Positions 57,701 through 64,000 of a DNA stretch of 64,000 bases are shown here, in pieces. A program made the translations under genes and the position numbers. This DNA comes from Carettochelys insculpta. Its lineage: Eukaryota; Chordata; Testudines; Carettochelyidae. The notes under the pieces were generated by a model, which saw only the letters and a program-made list of their open reading frames with translations, was not told the DNA's origin and searched no databases. Every line of letters starts with the position of its first letter. Position 1 is the stretch's first letter. The stretch lies in NCBI RefSeq assembly GCF_033958435.1, contig NC_134161.1, positions 16,554,001 through 16,618,000 of the forward strand, in the 5' to 3' direction.

Positions 57701-58087
57701 CCCAACATGGAGCAGAGGTTTCAACCCCTGCCTTCAAGTGACCTATCCAAAGTAACGTCTTCTCAGTATTTTCCATCAAAGTTGTTCTACTTGTTCCACA
57801 ATTATTCATTAGGCTAGAGAACTTGAGAACATCTCTATAGACCAGCAGGTTGGGCACTAGCTCCAATTAATATTTTTTTATATAAATCCCTTTGTGGCTC
57901 TGTTCCTTCAGGACCCGGCAAACTCAACCGGGGAAAGTTGAGGTGGCCTTTCATTTGCAGAGTCAAACTGGAGTTGGATTGCTTAATGCAACATAGTTTA
58001 TTAGACAGGGCAATTAATGTGCAGTATCGCATGGCTTGGCTGAGCCCTGGAGTTGGCACACACATGAGGAGTCAATCTGCAGCCACG
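57701..58087. other. Unrecognised DNA
   Basis: May include the tail of the tRNA-like repeat. No other feature recognised. Confidence 0.4.
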
Positions 58088-58172
58088 TAATTGGGGTTGG
58101 TCCAGCTTTAAGCGGGGGGTTGGACTAGAGGACCTCCTGAGGTCTCTTCCAGTCCTAATCTTCTGAGAGTGT
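58088..58172 (+). mobile_element. CR1 LINE 3' end, plus strand, 85 bases
   Basis: AATTGGGGTTGGTCCAGCTT, GGTTGGACTAGAGGACCTCC, TGAGGTCTCTTCCAGTCCTA. Compare 7600-7683. Confidence 0.85.
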
Positions 58173-58455
58173 AGGAATTATCAATAAGCACCACTGGACA
58201 GAACTGTGCGTGGGGAGAGGGCACTCGCATTCCACCTGGAAATAAGGGAGACATTTATCTGCAAATAAACAATGATTACATGGAAAAAATGCCACATTTA
58301 ACAACTAATACGACCACCTGAGTTCCAGCCCCGTAAAAGCCCCTGACCAATCTTAAGTATCATTCCAGGGTTTATGCTGTCATTTGGGTTACTAACCACC
58401 TGCCAATGGACTGCGACTATAGTCTGGAGCAATACAAAGGCATGAGCTATTACAG

Positions 58456-58830
58456 TAGGGGTGTCCACTACGTTCACCACTCGCCACATGTGGGGGAACA
58501 GAGTACTGTGTTCTTGTGAAGTGGGGAGCGGTGCCAACCTGTGGCTCTGGAGCTGCATGCAGCTCTTGGAGCCTTTAAATGTGGCTCCCCCGGAGAGCCA
58601 CACGCGGGGAGTGCCATCTGCCCGCTTCGTGGGAGAAGCGCATGGTGGCAGCAGTGGCTCTGGTAAGTCTCCAGCACTGAATTAAAAGGGGGGCTGGGGG
58701 TGCCTGGCTCTGTGGGGGAGTGGTCCTGGGAGTGCCTGGCTCTGTAAAGGCTGTATAGCATAATGTGATGAGTATGGAAAGATCACAACCACAAAAGTGG
58801 CGATCTTTGACTTCCTGTTGGACACCTCTG
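58456..58830. mobile_element. hAT-type element with readable 8-bp duplication
   Basis: TATTACAG (58448-58455) and TATTACAC (58831-58838) flank the element (7 of 8 identical). Ends TAGGGGTGTCC and GGACACCTCTG are inverted. Inside, GTGCCAACCTGTGGCTCTGG and GCAGCTCTTGGAGCC resemble 8725-8790, so a second hAT family may be nested. 375 bp, no transposase. Confidence 0.75.
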
Positions 58831-58838
58831 TATTACAC

Positions 58839-59159
58839 AAGGCCTGCACGGGGTGGGACCCACACACAGCACCCCACACTCTCCCACCCAGAGAACACTT
58901 ACAGCAGCAGCTCCTGCTGCCTGATTTAGAAGCTAACATGCAGGCGGAAAGGGCTTAGGCACTGCCTCAGGTTTTAAAGTACCTTGTAGAAGGAGAAAGC
59001 CACAGACCTGGTCACATACACACAACAAAGCTGCTTTCCAAGGTTTCAAAAGTTAATTAATTTCAACCCCCATGCCTTGTTTGTACTCTGAAAGCCCCGT
59101 CTCCTCCGAGCACAGGAGCAGAAAGGGTTATTTAGCCAGCAGCAGAGAAGGATTTGCAA
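58839..59159. other. Unrecognised DNA
   Basis: No feature recognised. Confidence 0.4.
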
Positions 59160-59660
59160 ACATTCCACTAGCCTGCAGGGAGAGGCACAGGGATTGAAAG
59201 GAGATTTAATTAGTAAAATCTCGTTAGGCAAACGAAATTATCCGTAAGACAATACTCCTCTGGACAGGGGGTATGATTAAACAAAGCCATTAATTGAGAA
59301 AGTAGCTTCAGCAGCTTACTGAATTCATTCATCTTTGGGCTGGCTCCATTTTACCTCTTCAGGGTTGAGTTGAGTGGACTTTTTTTTTTTTTTTTGTTTA
59401 ATGGAAAGATCCCTCAAAGCTTTCAGAAATGCATGATTTAGGGCTCCAGACCTTTGTTTCTCATCAGCAGGCTCTCTCTCTGCCAGATTTCAGCAAAAGT
59501 AGTTTGATTGCATAATGCATATTTGCATAATGTAAATTGCAATCTACTAGCACAGGAGACTGGAGACACCGAACAGTCATTATTATTTTACCATTCCACA
59601 AAAATTCTACATTTAGGAGGCAGATTTGCAGCTGGAAAAGCCTTATAAATGTGACTACAG
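59160..59660. promoter_or_regulatory. Candidate conserved non-coding element (weak)
   Basis: Unrepeated, AT-rich, no open frame of note. It has TTTAATTAGT, CCATTAATTGAG, GATTGCATAATGCAT and the octamer ATTTGCAT (59521-59528) followed by AATGTAAAT, i.e. clustered homeodomain/POU-like words. A 16-T run lies at 59380-59395. Candidate only. Confidence 0.2.
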
Positions 59661-59682
59661 CATACTGTGTTAAACCACATCA

Positions 59683-59815
59683 AGGATCTGAAAAGCTTTA
59701 GAAGTGGGTCTTACCCACAAAAGCTTATTACCTAGTCAATAAATTTGTTAGTCTTTAAGGTGCTACAGGACTGCTTGATTTTTGTGAAGCTACAGACTAA
59801 CACAGCTGGCCCCCT
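59683..59815 (+). repeat. Interspersed repeat of unassigned class, copy 3
   Basis: GGATCTGAAAAGCTTTAGAA, GTGGGTCTTACCCACAAAAG, ATAAATTTGTTAGTCTTTAA, CTACAGACTAACACAGCTGG. TCTTACCCACAAAAGCT and the ACAGACTAACAC end are shared with 61600-61748. Confidence 0.75.
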
Positions 59816-59932
59816 CTGAGACTACACAACAAGAATGCCCTTCATTTTGTTACACATTGCACTTCCAAGAGTCGCAAGTTCAAGACAGATCAGTGGGTTG
59901 GTAAGGAGAGATGGCTAGAGTCACAGACTTGA

Positions 59933-60207
59933 TCTATACTAGGCAGGTAAGTTGACTGCAGATACACAATTCTACCTACGGCAACTGTGTAGCTGGAATC
60001 GACTTATCTGGCTGTCCACACAGAGGGAGGTCAACTACAGTACCTCACCAGTCGACCTCCTTTATTTCTCACAATAGCGAGCAGTACAGTTGTCACATGC
60101 TGACCCCAGGTAGCTCAATTTCGCACATCTCTACCAGGTGTGCAAAATCAAACTCTGGAAGATCAACCCTGACTGCGTCTACCTTCCCGTTTATGTAGAC
60201 AAGCCCA
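59933..60207. mobile_element. MITE of the 'GACTTATCTG' family, copy 3
   Basis: ACTTGATCTATACTAGGCAG, GGAATCGACTTATCTGGCTG, GCTGACCCCAGGTAGCTCAA, GATCAACCCTGACTGCGTCT, ending TTTATGTAGACAAGCCC, the inverse of the left end type. Confidence 0.72.
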
Positions 60208-60444
60208 TAGATACCTTGTGTCTTATACCAGTGCTTTATTGATGGCTATTTCCATCCAACAGGACTCTCTAAACACAAAAATATTTGGATCTCTATACTC
60301 CTTGCTTAAAGAACTCATTCAAAATATTGCCACAGTCTGCTAATAAGCTCTTCAGGGATCACCTCATTGTAGGCATTTGTAGAGTGCCTACCTCAATAGG
60401 TCCTCAGCGGGGTTGCAGAGTGCTACTTGAATAAGAAATGTGTA

Positions 60445-60727
60445 CCATTTGAACCTCTCTCATCTGGCACCCTCAGGACCTGACCAATGGTAGACAAGAG
60501 AATTTGCCAGATGACGGGAGGTCAGTATTGTCTATCACTTTACCAAAACTTGCACTGCTTACTGGGCTCTTAGAAGGCATTACAGCTAAATAACAACACA
60601 GAACACTGACACCCAGGACTCCTGGCTGGAAACAAATGTTACGGGACCACCGGAATCTTGGACACACCCATGAAAAGTGGTCATCTGACTGACTAAAAAT
60701 CATGCTGGATTAGACAGTGTCATACAA
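60445..60727. mobile_element. pogo/Tigger-like MITE, copy D, right end decayed
   Basis: Left CCATTTGAACCTCTCTCATC after TA; core GGGAGGTCAGTATTGTCTAT, ACTTGCACTGCTTACTGGGC, GGCATTACAGCTAAATAACA. The right end (GTGTCATACAAGG) no longer matches. Confidence 0.75.
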
Positions 60728-61599
60728 GGGCTGGTGCCATGACACCAGACTCCACATGAAGACCTAAGTTCAATGCTGGGAGCCTCTTGGAGAGCCAGTA
60801 GGCATGTGGATGGTTACATCAGCCACTGGAGGAGATGATGTTCTCTTTAAACCAACACTCTCTTCACCCTGGTACTACCCTAGATCCCTGGAACCATCGC
60901 CTAGGTCCCTATCCTAACACCAGCAATAGAGATTTTAATAGACACCAAGTTCAAACCTTCCAAATGTTCTACTCTAGCCATTCAAACTATGGTCTCCTTT
61001 CAGTCTGCCAGCCAGACCTTTGTGGACAGCAAGCTGGCTGAAAAGTTCTCATGTGGAAAGATTTCCTACACTTGCATCAAACCACAAATTTTTCACAGGA
61101 GAAGGTCAGTTCCAATTAAATACTTCAGTTTTCTCCATGGGAAATACCAGAAGGTAGATTTGCTTTTAGATTCAAGTCATTTCATTTCGGCTGCTTGTTT
61201 TTCTGTTTTTTTTTTTTTCAAAGTAACTCTAAACAAGATAAGACATCAAGAAACTCAATACACATAAGCCAGTCAGTGAACACTTCAGTGGAGTGGGCCA
61301 TTCTGTTAAAGACCTGAGAATTTGTGTCCTAGAGCAAAAATAATTTTAAAACATATTAGAGTGAGAAATGTGTGAATTTGAATTCATATTCAGATTCGAT
61401 ACATTAACACGTGGTATGAACAGAGACATCAGTTACCTCACGCATTATAAGGACTGCCTCCCTTCCTTTGATGCTCGTAATTATCTCAGACAGGACACTT
61501 AACATTTCCCCACCCCTCAACCCCTTCCAGCAATCCTATTTGATTGGTCAGTTTTTACTGTAATTTTTTTTCGGTCCTCAGTATTTATAAATACTAGTC
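60728..61599. other. Unrecognised DNA
   Basis: No repeat or exon recognised; T-run near 61206-61219. Confidence 0.4.
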
Positions 61600-61748
61600 T
61601 GTATTGGAAATAAGATTGATCTGAAGAAGTGGCTCTGTCCCACGAAAGCTCATCACCAACTAAATCATTCTGTTAGTTTTTACAGTGCCACATTTCTGCT
61701 GCTTTGTTTTGTTGGAGTACAGACTAACACGGCCATCTCTGTTACTAA
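61600..61748 (+). repeat. Interspersed repeat of unassigned class, copy 4
   Basis: GATCTGAAGAAGTGGCTCTG, TCCCACGAAAGCTCATCACC, TCTGTTAGTTTTTACAGTGC, GTACAGACTAACACGGCCAT. Best preserved of the four copies. Confidence 0.75.
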
Positions 61749-62013
61749 AACATGACGACATTTTATGTCAATATGCCAATTCTCGACAAAACTCTTTGTT
61801 AGGAAAGGTCCTGTGGAAAAGCCAAACTCCTTTCAGACCAAAATATTTCCAAATCAACATTTGTGTTTCAAACGTTTCGGGGGGATGCGGATTTGGGAGC
61901 AGCAGTAGTAGCCTCTCACGCAGACTGCCAACTCCCCACATGCACCTCCAAAGGCAGAGCAGGAATCAAGTAAACTGCCCAGCCGCAGGCCAGTTTCCAT
62001 GGTCCTTGTCAGT

Positions 62014-62270
62014 CTAAGGCTTCATCTACACAAGGAGAGAAAATTCATCCCAGATATGCAATTCTAGCTACCCCATTAATGTAGCTAGAATTGACACATC
62101 AGGATTGACTTCCTGTCCCCGTACAGATCAGGGCTCTTGGGGCTCATGCTTGTGTCCCTTACTACATGCAATAGGATGGAGTACCACGGTTGACAGCTGA
62201 GCCCAGAAAGATCAATTTTGCCACGTCTTCACAGATGCAGCAAAACTGAACCCCTAGAAATTGATCACAG
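62014..62270. mobile_element. MITE of the 'GACTTATCTG' family, copy 4, diverged
   Basis: AAGGCTTCATCTACACAAGG, TATGCAATTCTAGCTACC and TAGCTAGAATTGACACATCA follow the order of copy 2, then diverge. Right end not readable. Confidence 0.5.
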
Positions 62271-62623
62271 CACATTGAACAACAGGTAATTGTAGATTCT
62301 GCCTAAGCTGTCATCCTCTCTGCTGTTTAACACCTCCCTCCTGCCTCTCCTCCCCAATGCATTTCTTACGATATTCAACAATGGACAAAGTGTCCACTAA
62401 CAGCCCCAGCTGACCGTTCCCATACATGGGAACAAGTTTGGTTTTCTACAAGAGCAGCTCTCATGATCCTCTCCAAGCTGCTGTCATCAATGGCTCCTGC
62501 GTTGTGTCCTTACTTCATACTAGCCTGACAAACACTGTTACCTCCAGCCAAGCCAAAGGGTCTACTCTTCTTTTAAACCTTTTGACTGCCGTCTGTTGAA
62601 AAGACTATAGATGTGGCTCAGAA
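62271..62623. other. Unrecognised DNA
   Basis: No feature recognised. Confidence 0.4.
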
Positions 62624-62882
62624 TCATAGAATCCCAGGGCTGGAAGGGACCTCAGGAGGTCAAGTCCAGACCCTTGCCCAAAGCAGGATTATCCCCAACT
62701 AAATCATCCCAGGCAGGACTTTGTCAAGCTGGGACATAGAAACCTCCAGGGATGGAGATTCCACCTCTTCTCTAGGTAACACATTCCAGTGCTTCACCAC
62801 CCTCCTAGTAAAATAGTTTTTCCTAATATCCAACCTCCACCTCCACCACTGCAGCTTGAGACCGCTGCTTCATGCTCTGTCA
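62624..62882 (-). mobile_element. CR1 LINE 3' end, minus strand
   Basis: AATCATAGAATCCCAGGGCT, GGAAGGGACCTCAGGAGGTC, GTAACACATTCCAGTGCTTC, TTTTTCCTAATATCCAACCT, TTGAGACCGCTGCTTCATGC. The terminal ATTCTATGATT-type repeat is retained. Confidence 0.94.
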
Positions 62883-63469
62883 GGTACTTGGGGAAGGAGA
62901 GAGTCGCACACTTCTTCCCTATGAACTTGAAATAAGCTCCAGTACGTAATATCCATTTCTGGCCAACATCTCTGCCCTCACTGGCAGCAATGTTAGTGTA
63001 AGAGCAAAGGAATGACCCACCTGATGTACAGGATGGGAGAAATGCACAGGCAGCAGGTAATTAAAAGAAACCAATCCCAATTAAGCTGTCATGAACTGCC
63101 ATAAAGAGGACTCTGCTGGAGCACAAGCTTACAGTTGGAGCAAACCATTTCTGGAACTCCTGTGCCAAACCCTCATGGGGAGATTGTTCTATTTGCTTTA
63201 TGAGCTGCATCAAAACTGGCTGGACGAGGGCAATGACAAGCCTGTGTCAGGCTCCAGGCACTGGGGAGAAAGACAGATGAAGAAGAGGTGGGAAACAGCA
63301 GAGATGAGTTACAAAAATGAAATGTGAATACCCTCATTCCCCAGTTTAGTGCTCTGACTCTGCAAACAGCAACAGCAGCACCACTTAGCAGGGATCATTA
63401 ACATCTTGTGAGTAGGAGCCTGATTGTACTCCACAGTGGAATGGGTGGAGGCACAGAAATCCACATGTT
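62883..63469. other. Unrecognised DNA
   Basis: No repeat or exon recognised. Confidence 0.4.
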
Positions 63470-63522
63470 CATAGAATCATGGAATCCCAGGACTGGAAGT
63501 ACCTCAGGAGGTCACTGCACTT
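63470..63522 (-). mobile_element. CR1 LINE 3' terminal stub, minus strand, 53 bases
   Basis: TTCATAGAATCATGGAATCC, CAGGACTGGAAGTACCTCAG, GAGGTCACTGCA. Extreme 5' truncation with the terminal repeat retained. Confidence 0.88.
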
Positions 63523-63677
63523 TGGTATCTTTGGTCCACACCCTCCATGCAATTTGATAAAATTGTTGAAAGGCCCTGGTCATTTACAGCTCAACAATGG
63601 CTCAGATAGACATACTTGTGCAGGCAGTGAGGTGATAGCAATTCTGGGTCAGTATGTACAAAGAGCAAATTCTAGAT

Positions 63678-64000
63678 CGGGGTTGGCAACCAAAATAGCA
63701 AGAAGAGCCTTATTTTTTTCAAATTCAGTAAAAAACTCTAATTCAAGAGCTGCAATGCATGTGAATACGAGACAGTCCTTCATAAATAACACCAACCAGA
63801 CTTTTTGTATCTCCTATTTTAAGAACAGTGCACACACAATGATTTGTAATGCTATACATGTTTACTACAGGACTTTTATAAACTTTTTACATATTCTATT
63901 TCCTTGCTCTATATACGTGTTTGTATGACTGTCTTCCTGACTTTCACTCCCGAACCCACTTTCATTATGCCAGTTTTACACCCCACTTGTGACTTCCCTA
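63678..64000. mobile_element. hAT-type element, copy 2, cut by window end
   Basis: GGGGTTGGCAACCAAAATAG, TTCAAGAGCTGCAATGCATG, ACACACAATGATTTGTAATG, GACTGTCTTCCTGACTTTCA: the same order as 41421-41750. The right end lies beyond the window. Confidence 0.75.

Noticed and set aside
1..64000. CRISPR array, operons, prophage or plasmid features
   Set aside because: No regularly spaced identical repeats; coding density, LINE content and microsatellites are those of a vertebrate nuclear genome.
1..64000. Endogenous retrovirus or LTR element
   Set aside because: No pair of long direct terminal repeats, primer-binding site or gag/pol-type frame seen; all reverse-transcriptase traces are of non-LTR type.

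Overview
The window reads as nuclear, non-coding vertebrate DNA, most likely from a turtle, with a crocodilian as the second choice. The reasons are the many CR1 LINE fragments of reptilian type (3' flanks such as TGGAAGGGACCTCAGGAGG and ACTGGGTCAGACCAAAGG), together with several short DNA-transposon families carrying GTCTACAC-type ends and AT-rich 'TTCGAAATAGC' or 'GGAATAA' cores. This assignment rests on recognising repeat families by eye, not on a search. I find no protein-coding exon, ribosomal RNA, operon or CRISPR array that I can defend. Most open frames of 60-240 codons are chance frames or lie inside repeats.

Layout. 1-4 kb: mostly single-copy, GC-rich DNA with one hAT-type element (1691-2317). 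4-12 kb: CR1 pieces on both strands and short hAT elements. 12-16.5 kb: mainly unrecognised sequence. 16.5-23.3 kb: the densest pile-up. It holds a CR1 inside a CR1, a GTCTACAC-type MITE carrying a non-LTR retrotransposon fragment, a second MITE directly abutting it, a G-rich element, a second non-LTR fragment, and an uninterrupted copy of the same MITE that shows what the first site looked like before insertion. 24-31.5 kb: more MITEs, CR1 and a (TG)33 tract. 31.5-39.2 kb: long CR1 copies (one keeps a YADD reverse-transcriptase box), a decayed tRNA-Gly and a pogo/Tigger-like element. 39-50 kb: sparser, with scattered DNA transposons. 50-58 kb: a long CR1, a complete 710-bp MITE sitting inside a small CR1 that has a perfect 10-bp target duplication, and a hAT copy split by CR1. 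58-64 kb: MITEs, Tigger-like, hAT and CR1 ends; the last element runs off the window.

Nothing here forms a working genetic system. All mobile elements look dead: truncated, frameshifted or non-autonomous. The value of the window is as a record of insertion order, with several cases where the empty site or target duplication can be read directly. In 36-64 kb, 11 of 13 CR1 pieces lie on the minus strand, which would fit (but does not prove) an intron of a plus-strand gene. Three unrepeated AT-rich stretches with homeodomain or octamer-like words are listed as weak candidates for conserved regulatory DNA. I see no previously undescribed system.
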